Shown piece by piece: positions 1-11,024 of a stretch of DNA of 64,000 nt; within the stretch, counting starts at the first letter, position 1, and each line of letters begins with the position of its first letter. Under the pieces are notes generated by a model. The model saw only the letters and a list, made by a program, of their open reading frames with translations, did not search any database and had not been told where the DNA came from. The stretch comes from Oxytricha trifallax (lineage: Eukaryota > Ciliophora > Spirotrichea > Sporadotrichida > Oxytrichidae). Location: NCBI GenBank assembly GCA_000711775.1, contig ARYC01000187.1:1-64000 (forward strand), written 5' to 3'. The translations under genes and the position numbers were made by a program.

Positions 1-1331
1 TTTTCATTATTTGCCACTTTATTTTCATTATTTGCAACTTTTTCAAATTTCTTTATTTTTGTTACAAGAAGCCATCGTGGGTCAATCCAAAAATTCAATT
101 TATTTATAGACTACGCGATATCGATTCTACATAGTCGATTGTGGCCTAAATATACCATTATCAATTATATTCAAGGAAAAAATTATCCTCCTAACAATTT
201 GTGAGAAATATTCCCCCAGAACCCTAATAAGTATATCAAAACCCTCAATATGTAATTTTCTTTTTTTATTAATATTATAAAGTAAATGAATTTTAAATCT
301 TCAAATCAGTCTTGCCTGTCATCTAAAACTTGTTAGATACCTCTATAGCATCTACTTTTGTAGGGGACTCAAAATTAAACATGGAATAAGAAATTAATAA
401 AGGATAAGTACAAGTTTAAATATAAAAAGAGCTGGGTGGCTTTTCAGGGGGGGGAATGATGCCCCAAAACCCCTATATGTATATAGTAACCCTGTCAGCG
501 CTATAAATGAATTTGACATGAATCATTATATAAAGTGAGTTTTATTTCTAAAAGTATGCCAAAAGTATAATAATGATGGATTGAAATATAAGTATGTTCT
601 TTGAAAGAAGAAAATCTAATAAATATAACAAATCTTTCTTTTAATAGATAACCTGAAAAAAGGCTGACGCCAAAACCCTTCGGGAAAGCCAAAGACGAAG
701 CAAATTCAATTGGATTGGGACGCGAGTCCTGAGCGAAGCGAAGACTCTGTGTATTGCGTCACGTATAAAAACCCAAAGGGAAGTGCATGAAAACCAAGGT
801 CAAACTTGCAAAGCCAAATAGACCGCGCTATCTACTTGTTATTATATCTTTACTATAAAACGAAAACCCAGAGACACCTTTTCACCAAAACCTCGAGAGA
901 AGCCAAATAGAGTAATTAAATATTTATTATAGTAGAGTTTTCTTATAAAATAAATAAGGTTTTTAAGGTTATTTAAATTTATTAAGGTTTTTAGTAACAT
1001 ATTGGAGTTTAGATTATTTCTTACAAGTTTTTCAATTTATTAAATTTTATCGAGTTTTCTTATCAAATTAGTAGGGTTTTCTTATCAAAATTGTAGGGTT
1101 TTGGACTTTCTTTAAATTTTATGGGTAAGTACTCACTAATTTTAATAACATTTTTAAATTACTAATTATTTTACCGTTCTTATAATCAAATTGCTATCAG
1201 TTAAGCTTTTCTTAATATTTTAATGATACAATCTTCATTTTAGATATAACTATAATTTTTCATGAGTTGTATTCAGGAATCTAATAATAAATTTTCTAAC
1301 TCTATGTTTTGACCATATTTTTATAGGCTAT

Positions 1332-1556
1332 ATGTCGAGTGAAGCAACTTTATTTTCATTATTTGCAACTTTATTTTCATTATTTGCAACTTTTTCAAAT
1401 TTCTTTATTTTTGTTACAAGAAGCCATCGTGGGTCAATCCAAAAATTCAATTTATTTATAGACTACGCGATATCGATTCTACATAGTCGATTGTGGCCTA
1501 AATATACCATTATCAATTATATTCAAGGAAAAAATTATCCTCCTAACAATTTGTGA
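1332..1556 (+). CDS. Short repeat-borne ORF, 74 aa, unknown
   Basis: An ATG-to-TGA frame of 74 residues that is legal in the ciliate code and occurs in each repeat unit; the left-most copy is cut by the window edge and ends at 204. The start follows a stretch ending in tttttatag, which could be an intron 3' end, so it may be an exon rather than a whole gene. The N-terminal half contains a short internal repeat (LFSLFAT twice) and is hydrophobic, possibly one membrane segment. I do not recognise a family. It may not be expressed. Confidence 0.3.
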   Translation: MSSEATLFSLFATLFSLFATFSNFFIFVTRSHRGSIQKFNLFIDYAISILHSRLWPKYTIINYIQGKNYPPNNL

Positions 1557-2687
1557 GAAATATTCCCCCAGAACCCTAATAAGTATATCAAAACCCTCAA
1601 TATGTAATTTTCTTTTTTTATTAATATTATAAAGTAAATGAATTTTAAATCTTCAAATCAGTCTTGCCTGTCATCTAAAACTTGTTAGATACCTCTATAG
1701 CATCTACTTTTGTAGGGGACTCAAAATTAAACATGGAATAAGAAATTAATAAAGGATAAGTACAAGTTTAAATATAAAAAGAGCTGGGTGGCTTTTCAGG
1801 GGGGGGAATGATGCCCCAAAACCCCATATATAATGTATATAGTAACCCTGTCAGCGCTATAAATGAATTTGACATGAATCATTATATAAAGTGAGTTTTA
1901 TTTCTAAAAGTATGCCAAAAGTATAATAATGATGGATTGAAATATAAGTATGTTCTTTGAAAGAAGAAAATCTAATAAATATAACAAATCTTTCTTTTAA
2001 TAGATAACCTGAAAAAAGGCTGACGCCAAAACCCTTCGGGAAAGCCAAAGACGAAGCAAATTCAATTGGATTGGGACGCGAGTCCTGAGCGAAGCGAAGA
2101 CTCTGTGTATTGCGTCACGTATAAAAACCCAAAGGGAAGTGCATGAAAACCAAGGTCAAACTTGCAAAGCCAAATAGACCGCGCTATCTACTTGTTATTA
2201 TATCTTTACTATAAAACGAAAACCCAGAGACACCTTTTCACCAAAACCCAGAGAGAAACCAAAGTGAGTAAGTAATTGTATATTTAAGTAAAGTTCTCTT
2301 AACAAATAAAACGGTTATCATTATTTGGAAAAATTTATAATGGATTTTAGTAACATCGTCAAGTATATATTATTTCTTGCAACTTTTTCGATTTATTAAA
2401 TTTTATCGGGTTTTCTTATCAAATTAGTAGGGTTTTCTTATCAAAATTGTAGGGTTTTGGACTTTCTTTAAATTTTATGGGTAAGTACTCACCAATTTTA
2501 GTAACATTTTTAAATTACTAATTATTTTACCTTTCTTATAATCAAATTGCTATCAGTTAAGCTTTTCTTAATATTTTTATGATACAATCTTCATTTTATA
2601 TATAACTATAATTTTTCATGAGTAGTATTCAGGAATCTTAAAATAATTTTTCTAACTCTATGTTTTGACCATATTTTTATAGGCTAT

Positions 2688-2912
2688 ATGTCGAGTGAAG
2701 CAACTTTATTTTCATTATTTGCAACTTTATTTTCATTATTTGCAACTTTTTCAAATTTCTTTATTTTTGTTACAAGAAGCCATCGTGGGTCAATCCAAAA
2801 ATTCAATTTATTTATAGACTACGCGATATCGATTCTACATAGTCGATTGTGGCCTAAATATACCATTATCAATTATATTCAAGGAAAAAATTATCCTCCT
2901 AACAATTTGTGA
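2688..2912 (+). CDS. Second full copy of the 74-aa repeat-borne ORF
   Basis: Identical in translation to the frame at 1332-1556, one repeat period downstream. Identity between copies reflects recent array duplication and does not by itself show selection for the protein. Confidence 0.3.
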   Translation: MSSEATLFSLFATLFSLFATFSNFFIFVTRSHRGSIQKFNLFIDYAISILHSRLWPKYTIINYIQGKNYPPNNL

Positions 2913-3200
2913 GAAATATTCCCCCAGAACCCTAATAAGTATATCAAAACCCTCAATATGTAATTTTCTTTTTTTATTAATATTATAAAGTAAATGAATT
3001 TTAAATCTTCAAATCAGTCTTGCCTGTCATCTAAAACTTGTTAGATACCTCTATAGCATCTACTTTTGTAGGGGACTCAAAATTAAACATGGAATAAGAA
3101 ATTAATAAAGGATAAGTACAAGTTTAAATATAAAAAGAGCTGGGTGGCTTTTCAGGGGGGGGAATGATGCCCCAAAACCCCATATATATGTATATCAAAA

Positions 3201-3362
3201 CCCCAAAACCCCGCCATCTCCCAGGACACCGTGGATGTGTTGATGAAGGAAGCATCGAAATTCAGACCAAAGGATGGAGAATGCGCAGAGATCAAGGACC
3301 TGGACCAGGAGAGGCAAGAGCAGCTCAAGTCCTTGAGAGAGATTAGACAATTTGTGAAGTGA
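3201..3362 (+). pseudogene. GC-richer coding-like fragment abutting a C4A4C4 run
   Basis: Directly after CCCCAAAACCCC (3201-3212) the base composition rises sharply, and one frame (3213-3359) reads as a plausible charged helical peptide of 49 residues rich in K, E, Q and D, ending at TGA 3360-3362. The end also reads GTGAGT, a possible intron donor. There is no ATG at the start, so this is a gene piece rather than a gene. The family is not recognised. Composition and codon use differ from the surrounding AT-rich repeats. Confidence 0.4.
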
Positions 3363-3429
3363 GTTATATGATATTAAGTTTCAAGTTATTTCATTTTGAT
3401 TAATTTCTATCGTCTACAAATAATTGTAA

Positions 3430-3780
3430 ATAACAGCATTGGGGTTTTATATGAATTTAATTTTTCATGAGTAGTAGTCAGGAATGTGAAAATATTTTTT
3501 CTAACACTATGTTTTGATCCCTTTTTTAGAGCCTATATGATGAGTGAAGCAACTTTATTTTTAATATTTTGAACTTTTTCCATTTTCTTATTTTTTTTAA
3601 CATGAAGACAATGTGATGCAAGTAAAAAATTTAATTTTATTGTTGACCACGCGATATCGAATCTCCATACTAGATTGTGGGGTAAATACCAAATTTTCAG
3701 AAATATTAAATGAAAAAAAATTGTCCAGAAAAAACTTCGGAAAAAAATCCCCAAAACCCCAATAAGTATATCAAAACCCC
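3430..3780 (+). repeat. Diverged partial copy of the 1.35-kb unit
   Basis: From about 3450 the sequence matches the part of the unit at about 2615-2960: the atgagtagt..caggaat stretch, the tagagcctatatg.gagtgaagcaac start region and the acgcgatatcga block. There are many substitutions, and the short ORF is broken. It ends in a run of CCCCAAAACCCC-like sequence at about 3748-3785. Confidence 0.7.
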
Positions 3781-3919
3781 AAAACCCACCTGTTAGCCAA
3801 AGAAAACCCACCTGTAAGCCAAAGAAAACCCACCTGTTAGCCAAAGAAAATCCACCTGTAAGCCAAAGAAAACCCACCTGTAAGCATAAGTAACCCCACC
3901 AGTATGCCAAAGAAAACTC
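3781..3919. repeat. 22-bp minisatellite, about six copies
   Basis: Direct repeats with the core cacctgttagccaaagaaaa, alternating gttagcc and gtaagcc, with no unique spacers. The last two copies are degenerate. It borders the satellite block and the following AT-rich DNA. Confidence 0.85.
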
Positions 3920-6436
3920 ATATTCATCTTCTTAAATTATTACTATGATATTTTAAATATCGATCATGAATTTTTTCAGATTTAAAAATTATTGAAAGTT
4001 ATCAATTAACGTAATATATTTAAAATTCTAGATATTATTTTTAAATGGAACATTTCATACCAAACAACCCATAAGACCTCTCTAAGTATTATTAAATTTT
4101 CTAGAAATTAAACGCATAGTAAGTGATTATTTTTGAAATTATCAACTTTAATTATACTTAATTACTTTAAACTTTATTGATACTCCCATTAAATTTAAGA
4201 ATTTTTCAAATTTTTATGAATATACAAATTTCTAATTGCGCTACTTTAATAATACAGTATTCACATAGATAAAAGCTAAAATTTACTAACAAACTAAAAA
4301 AAACTATTTTATTTTCACAATCACATCATCTCCGTGGAATGGAAAATGATTATGGAAATATAAAATTTATTAAAAATATAAATTTCATTATAGCATGTTT
4401 AAGTAGATAAGTTCATATACTATAGAAACTCACATTTTTATTCCATTTTTTTCTATTATAAATCTAATTAAATTTACAAATACTAAAATATAGACAGTTT
4501 ATTTATTTTATGTATTTATAAATTCCTATTTTTTTGTATTTTAGCAATAATTACCTTTTATAAAAAATATAAGATTTATAATTTTTTAAATCTTTATTTC
4601 TATGTTTAAATCATTTATCTATCTTCTTTGAAATTTTTTAAAATAAACTTATTGATTTATCAAATACATTTTTTAATTTCTTATATACTTTTAAAAATGT
4701 ATTTAAATAAATTTGAAAAGATTATAACTTTTAAAAAATTTATTCTTTTCACCTCTTTTGAATACTTTAATTTTCCAATAACTTTATTAAAATTTGTTAA
4801 AGAAATATTGTCTAGAATAAAACATAATTTTATATAGATATTCTCTTCTTAAATTACAAAATGAAAGTTAATGAGCTTTATTTATAGCTAGGCACTTATA
4901 GTAGAATCATAGCTCAGCAAAACCTTGACAGAGAGTAATGAAAGAGGAGTAAAATCCTTTTGATACTTCAGTAAATATTTTAGCTTATTTATTTGTATTA
5001 ATCTAGAAGTTATTTAAAAAAATGAAATCTTTCTTTCTATTTCGTATTCTTTATCTATTTCAACACTTACTCTATTGTCAACAATTTTAATAAATTCTAC
5101 TCTATCTATCTTCAAATTATTTATTAATTGTAGAGTCATTGTTTCTAATGATGATGTTTCAATTCACCTCATTATATATTCTTTTGAACTGTGAGTTGTA
5201 AGCTACTGTAAATAATGGTTTATGTTTGACCTTTTATACTCTATTTCTTGAGTCATATGAACAGCTTAGCCACTTACAAAAAGAATGATTTATTTGTCAC
5301 TATACTTAACTTTGAGCTATTATTGGAACTTTACATTTACTAAGTCTTTTTTTTAGTGAGTGTGAATAAAATAAGTATCTCGTCCATTTTCTTCAGTTAT
5401 TCCTTTAAGAATAGGATGAGTTTTATCTTTAACATTTTATCATAGACTTCTATGCTACTGTACATCTTGTACAAAGATATAGATATAAATTTATTGAATG
5501 TAAATATAGCTTAATCAGCACATACCAACTTTATATTATTTTTATAAACTCTATAAATTAATGGAATGTATAATTTAAATTATTCTTTTAAAATAGACCT
5601 GCAAAGTTTATCACTCTCTTTTAATGATTGACTGTTATGTAAAATATTTCATACTTTTTATTTATATTTACAATAGATTAAGCTTATATGCAAAGAGCAG
5701 AAAATTTGCTGTGAAATTCAAAGCTCTCTAGTTCCATGAAAATTTTGCCAGTATTTAAAAATTTTGCATTAATAAGATAATCAATTTGATGCTTCATATT
5801 TTTTAAGGTACTCTTAGGTTAGAATGATACTTTTTCTCAAAAAATAATTATAATGAAGAGTGAGACATAATAGTAGAATGAGATTTATGAACCAGTCTTT
5901 CTTGAGACATTTAACATTAAAAAAATATACTTAAGTTGATCATTATAATCAGCACATCCATAAAAACTAAAAACAATAAATCTATGTCCTCGCTGTCATA
6001 TACTAATTCCATTAAAACTAATACTTTACTATAAACCCTTAACCCTAATAAAGTATACCTTAAAATTTTTCCTTCATTTATCAATATAAAACTTAATCAA
6101 ACTACTGAAGTGGTTTTGAGTTTTCAATGTAAATGCATGGAAGATATGTTATTTTTTAATTATTTAGATCTTAATACAAGATTGATCTCTAAAATGTATT
6201 CAACACATTTTTTATATTTTAGAGTCTTACTTTTGATATTTTAACTTTAAATCTACTTATTGCTGCATTATTATTATTTTGTTTTCTTAAAAAATTAATA
6301 TTGAAGTTAATTGCTCCATAATTTATAAATATATATGTCAGCTTAAAATTATAATCCAATTCGGTTAACTTACATATTTGAAATTTTAAATATTATAAAG
6401 TTTCCCTGAAACTATTTATTTACTGCTTGCACATAG
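3920..6436. other. AT-rich DNA without an intact gene
   Basis: Apart from the decayed minus-strand frame at 4968-5440, I see no gene. There are homopolymer-rich stretches and scattered short frames in both strands without coding character. Confidence 0.5.
4968..5440 (-). pseudogene. Decayed coding-like stretch, unknown
   Basis: Two minus-strand frames follow each other with ciliate-code usage. The first runs about 90 codons from near 5440 and ends at a TGA. The second continues in a shifted frame to TGA at 4968-4970. Composition in these frames (charged, with Q from TAA/TAG) looks like protein, while the flanks do not. The simplest reading is a frameshifted remnant of a gene or transposon ORF. 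No family is recognised. Confidence 0.25.
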
Positions 6437-6439
6437 ATT

Positions 6440-6520
6440 CAAAATCACAAAACCCCTTAGTTAGTGAAGTTTATAATTGTTTTGATTTGTAGGGTATAGT
6501 TGGGGTCTTATTGGGGTTAG
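6440..6520 (+). repeat. TBE left terminal inverted repeat
   Basis: It matches the reverse complement of 10783-10859 over its whole length with scattered mismatches, including the caaaacccctta end, the tgatttgtaggg block and the inner gtcttattggggttag. Confidence 0.92.
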
Positions 6521-6545
6521 AAGAGAAATTAGGCCAATTTGTAAA

Positions 6546-7574
6546 ATGAAAAATAGAAATTACCGAAATTTAGGGTCTATTTATGATGAGTATACTTAGA
6601 TTTACTGCTCAAGCTTAGGTATGGTACAAGTATTAATATTGATTAATTTAGTCAAACCTGTGCTAAATTATGCAGCAATAGCCAAGCTCTTACACAAGAG
6701 TGCTTTAACTGTTAGGTATCACTGCATGTTAGCTATTCAGTATTTTAATTCTGGTACTTGAAACATCCAGCTAGAAAATAAAATTTCACTCAGTCCCATA
6801 TTGACTAAATCTGTGACTCTAAGACTTTAAAGTATTGGGCACACTTTCCTCTAGACTAACGAGCTTGTAATGTTTCATCGCAATTTTCCTCATGTGCCTA
6901 TCTCTCCTTAGACTATAGCCAATATTTATAGAAGAAATGGTATTACTTTCAAGACTGTCAACAGATGAAGAGAGTGATTGACTTTACAGTACCATTTTAT
7001 AGTAATAATTTAATCTTTATATATGATTAAATGCAGCGAGCTATTACTAATAACATCAAATTCATACACGCTTATGAAGCAGTGTTCACCTTTAACCCCT
7101 TTATTAATAAGTCATGGTACAATAAAAATGAAATAATAGGTGTCTACGATTAGAAAGTAAAGGTTGTAACTAATGCAATTTTTAGCTGGCATAAGTGAAG
7201 ATTCTGGTTTAGAAAGCTATGTGATTCATCCTCGCTCTATAAAGGGTCTGTAGTATAAAGAGTTCCTACATAATCTGAGAGATAAATACAGCAATTAAGA
7301 GATCATCCTTTTTGTTTATAACCTGTCAGTTCATAAGACTAAGGAGTATAAGAAAGCTTATGAAGAGTTAAACATACCTGTACATAACGTTCCCTATAGC
7401 CCAAAGTGTAACGGAATAAAATTCTATTAGAGTTAAATTAAGACCCACTATATGAAAATGCTAGTGTATTACTTAATGCATGGTTTCCCTATAGTTACAG
7501 TAGACTTTATTCAGAGTTTCTACAAGAGAGTGAGCATAGATAAGACAACAGTTTCTGGAGAGAAGGAAGAATGA
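6546..7574 (+). pseudogene. TBE transposase (42-kDa type, IS630/Tc1-like), broken
   Basis: An N-terminal helix-turn-helix-like stretch (about 6660-6740) is followed by the transposase core. A frameshift lies near 7180: the first catalytic block (YEAVF, 7073-7087) is in one frame, and the blocks FVYNLSVHKT (from 7311) and YSPKCNGIKFY (from 7395) are in another. At the three positions where IS630/Tc1/TBE transposases carry D, D and E, this copy has Y (7073-7075), Y (7317-7319) and K (7419-7421). Another frame change lies near 6760. It ends at TGA 7572-7574. The protein cannot be catalytic as read; this is a dead copy unless sequencing errors intervene. Confidence 0.85.
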
Positions 7575-7866
7575 AAGTTTATAAATAAGTTTTAGATTAA
7601 ATGAATGAATTAGTTCACATATTAAACTAACCTAGAAAGGGATTTGGCTTATCTTTCTTCTCCTCTTCTTATGGCTTGTTTTAACCCATATTTCTTCTCT
7701 TACTGCTATCTATTGCATCAATGTTTATGTCTTCTGGCTTTTAAGTATCTTTATAAAGCCTCTTGCTGACTTCAGGAATAGTCTATGACTTTCTCTCTCT
7801 CTGCGAACCTTGCATGTTCTTTCATTATGAATATACCAGTTCCAGGTTTCCCTACATAGTAATGAA

Positions 7867-8405
7867 TCAAAGCTTACTAGAGAGGAAGGGATGCTTCTTT
7901 AGCTCCGCGAGCCAGGTCTCGCTAATTAGTATGCCTTGCTTCTTCTAATCTTCAGGAGAAATATAATAGCTTTTCTTGTGAGCTTCTTCAATAATCTCTC
8001 TGAGATAACTCTCTCTTAAAGCTCCAAGAACTCCAAAGAAGAAGCTCCTTCTGGAAGTTTGTTAGAGAGTTATTTCTTGTTTTGAAGATAAACTACCAAC
8101 TCTTCATTTTTCATCGCATCATCGAAAAGATTAGTGACTGAAATTTCTGGGTAGTTTGGTATTTCTATCAACTTAATTTCAATATTTTTGAAGGCTTTCT
8201 TCTCATCACAGAGCATAGCTTTTAAGAATGAAATCTTTTTACCTTACATCGTAGGAAAGAATAATCCCACTATAGGATATGATTAAGTATATGTTACGTT
8301 ATTGCCATGTTGAGTGAGGTATCGATAGAGATCCTCCTTGATTTTAAATCTTGATATCATTTCTTAAGCTTCAACCCTCTTTATTGAAGTACTTAAAGAT
8401 TCCAT
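7867..8405 (-). pseudogene. TBE 22-kDa-type ORF, one frameshift
   Basis: The minus-strand frame from ATG 8405 runs about 130 codons with good coding character, then needs a frame change near 8000 to continue to TGA 7867-7869. The total of about 180 residues fits the 22-kDa ORF of TBE elements in size and in its position between the transposase and the zinc-finger/kinase ORF. Function is unknown in the family. Further coding-like sequence continues to 7615 in other frames. Confidence 0.6.
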
Positions 8406-8599
8406 CCTTGTTCCTTCTCTTGTTATTAAATTTCAAATTTTAATATATAGAGTTCTTAATCCTATTGTTTAAAATCTTAGTATTAAGTATGGGCATCTTA
8501 TAGGAGGTCAACCTGTTAAAGATACGTGGAGAAAGCTGATAGAAGCTGTAACAAACTTCAGAGATGGAGCTCCATTTTTATCAATTAAGTTCCATTAGA

Positions 8600-8760
8600 T
8601 TAGTACTTAATATGTTTAAATTTATTAGTACTGGTACTAATTCCGCTAATTTTAATTGGTCCCAAAACTTAAATAGTACCTAAGGAGGTTTTAATGGAAA
8701 AGTTCCAAAATAGTTTAAAACCTAATTGGTACCAGTACTAACCTTAATTTTAACTAAGTT
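8600..8760. other. Imperfect inverted repeat between divergent TBE ORFs
   Basis: attagtactggtactaat (about 8624-8641) pairs with attggtaccagtactaac (8725-8742). It sits between the minus-strand 22-kDa-type ORF and the plus-strand kinase ORF, where a shared promoter would be expected. Confidence 0.5.
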
Positions 8761-8945
8761 GGCACCAAAATTAAAAATATTAAGCACGAAATTAGAATAA
8801 TTATACTTATAGACTAAGTATAAATATGATATCTAATACCTAGGAATCAACCATTTTTTGTTGTTATGGAATGTAGTGAACAGAGTAACTATGACTAGTG
8901 AGGTTATAAGAGCTTTATAATATAAATTTAAATTTGAATTTAAAC

Positions 8946-10393
8946 ATGGGGGCTAACTTAAATCGAAAAGCAGTTTCTCTTGGCAATGGATAATCATAGT
9001 TAAATTTTTGCTCAACTTAAAAGCCTGAAATTGTTTATGTTGAAAGGTAAGTAGAGCTTAGATCTTTTGAATTTGAAGCAGAGGTCTTCAAAATTAAGTA
9101 TAAAACTAGAAGGGGAGAGAAAAGATAGGACTTTAAACATAAATTGAATATGTTCAGGAGCTAAAAGAACAGCAACCAGTTGAAAAGTTAAAACACTTTG
9201 AATGCAATGATTGTTAAAACTTCTTCTCAACTGAGTTGAGCTTTAAGAGGCATATTAAAGAAATGCATTCTGGTAAGCGAAGATTTATTTCAAGCATGAG
9301 AAGGTAGAAGGCAGGTATTAATGCACGACGTGCATGAAATCTTATACTCACTCAGCCAAAGTTCAAAGATATATGCAGAAGCATGATTTAAGCGAGTTTT
9401 TAATGTAAGATTAAGAGACTTAAAAGCTTATACCTGCCAAGAGAAAGTCTAATACTCTTGAATCATAAAGAGAGTAGTAGGATAAGCTCAAGAGGCAGAA
9501 TGATATGAGTCAATAATGAATCAACCAGTGGGCAATACATTTTTAGCATGCTTCTAAGAGAGCTATGTATATTCCTGCATTAAATGCAGTTGATCTTAGC
9601 ATTTGTATTGAAAATTATTTAAATATAAATGTGCCTAACAAAGTAAAGCTCATAGTGGTTGATGAGTATGTCTAAAAGATTTAGCCTTTCAGCTATCTAA
9701 TTAAGAATGAGCAGTACCAGAATTAATTCACGAAATAATACATGGTTCTAAGCGAATCATAGAGAAGAGATTGTAAGAACTTTCTCAAGTTAGATGGTGT
9801 TATATTAGGATTTGCTTTTATCACACTAAGACTAAAGGAAATTTGAAATGACTCTTAGAGATTATCTTTGTCATTACAGATACCTAAATCATTTGAATGA
9901 TATACTATTAGATATGATAAAGGGTGTCAAAGAGTTGCATGAACTTGGGTATGTCCATAGAGATTTAAAGTCTTAAAATGTTATGCTGAACCTCTGCCCT
10001 TTAGAAGAAGTTGTAATCGATTTCAATAGAGCATTAAGACAAGAGAATATACCGTTTTCTAAGGTTCTTGGTACTCCAGGATACTTTCCATTATAAGAGA
10101 AGTGGACCAATGGCTCAGTTTAGTGGGATGTGTGGGCAGTTGGTGCTATATTATTAGAGAGTTATATGGAAAGCATGTCGTAATTTGGCACTAAACATGA
10201 AAAATAATCAATTAGTTTGGCATAGAAGCATATTAAGCAAGAAGATGTATGCCAAGAAATCAAAAGTATAGTAGATATGATAATCGTAAGAGCCCCTAAC
10301 TATCCTCGCCAATCATAAGACGACATACTTTAGACACTAGAGAGAGCAAGATTCAAGAGATACGACTAAGACAAGCAGATAAAATTTGTTTGA
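8946..10393 (+). pseudogene. TBE zinc-finger/kinase ORF (57-kDa type), frameshifted
   Basis: This matches the two-domain plan known for the TBE 57-kDa ORF. Near 9200 there is a C2H2 finger (CNDC, then HIKEMH), with a second, degenerate C-x2-C..H finger near 9330. The C-terminal part is a protein-kinase-like domain with HRDLKSQN, IDFN in place of DFG, GTPGY and DVWAVGAILLE. It ends at TGA 10391-10393. Frame changes are needed between the ATG and the first finger and again between finger and kinase. The kinase has lost the DFG glycine. Possible start ATG 8946. Confidence 0.8.
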
Positions 10394-10782
10394 ATTAATA
10401 ACACTATTGTGCAAGTATAAACTATCAGGAAAGTTTATTTCTAGTTCAGGCACTCCAATTTATTGGCAGTTAGGATTTTTCTGATATAGTTAGGTTTGAA
10501 ATATTAGGATTTGACTTGAAAGTTGTTGATTTTATTGCTGAAGTTGCCGCTGTATTGGTAGTTGTTATATTTAATTTTGGAAATATTAAAAGTTTTTTCA
10601 ATTATAAGCCTAATGTTTTTCTGTAAAAAGTGATGTCTCTATTTTGAATAATTCCTCATAACGTTAGTCATTTTTGCCATTAAAAAAATCAATTTCTAAA
10701 TAAAAATTAATGTTAAATTCTAATATTCGAATAATAATTATTAAATGTTCATTAATTTAAAATAAAACGTGCATTTTGTCTA

Positions 10783-10859
10783 CTAACCCCAATAAGACCA
10801 CAACTAAACCCTACAAATCAATGCACTTATAAACCTCACTAAGGGGTTTTGGGGCTTTG
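10783..10859 (-). repeat. TBE right terminal inverted repeat
   Basis: The outer end reads ggggttttggggctttg, that is C4A4C4 preceded by CAAAG on the minus strand. This repeat keeps the fuller telomeric end, while the left copy has lost some C residues. Confidence 0.92.
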
Positions 10860-11024
10860 ATTATCTATAAAAAAATTTACCACAATTAAAAAAATCTGAT
10901 TATTTTCTTTAAAAGTTAATTTTATAATTTATAATTATCTCCGCTTCAAAAAGTTTATTCATATTAGAGTACTATAGCTTAAAATTAGAAACTTAATAAT
11001 TATTAATAAATAACAGAGAAAAAA

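Larger units (their letters stand above)
1..3186. repeat. Tandem array of a 1.35-kb unit with telomere-like C4A4C4
   Basis: The unit repeats head to tail with a period of 1352-1356 bp. The sequence at the window start reappears near 1353 and again near 2709. Copies are almost identical through most of their length and differ mainly by small indels around the C4A4C4 motif (about 455-485, 1811-1840, 3168-3190) and in an AT-rich stretch (about 890-1030 against 2250-2380). Each unit carries a short reading frame and a CCCCAAAACCCC run. The array probably continues to the left of the window. It is a germline satellite or tandemly duplicated element. Confidence 0.9.
6440..10859. mobile_element. TBE-type telomere-bearing transposon, complete, decayed genes
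   Basis: The 4420-bp element has terminal inverted repeats of about 80 bp (left 6440-6520, right 10783-10859) whose outer ends carry C4A4C4. It is flanked on both sides by ATT (6437-6439 and 10860-10862), a 3-bp ANT-type target duplication as known for TBE1. Inside are three ORFs in the known TBE arrangement: a transposase, a minus-strand 22-kDa-type ORF and a zinc-finger/kinase ORF. All three have frameshifts. These elements are restricted to the germline and removed during macronuclear development. Confidence 0.93.

Noticed and set aside
501..692. 63-codon minus-strand frame repeated in the satellite (also 1857-2048)
   Set aside because: It ends at TAA, which is sense in this code, and has no coding features; the repetition comes from the tandem array.
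3781..3919. Possible CRISPR-like array
   Set aside because: The repeats abut with no unique spacers and the genome is eukaryotic; it is a minisatellite.
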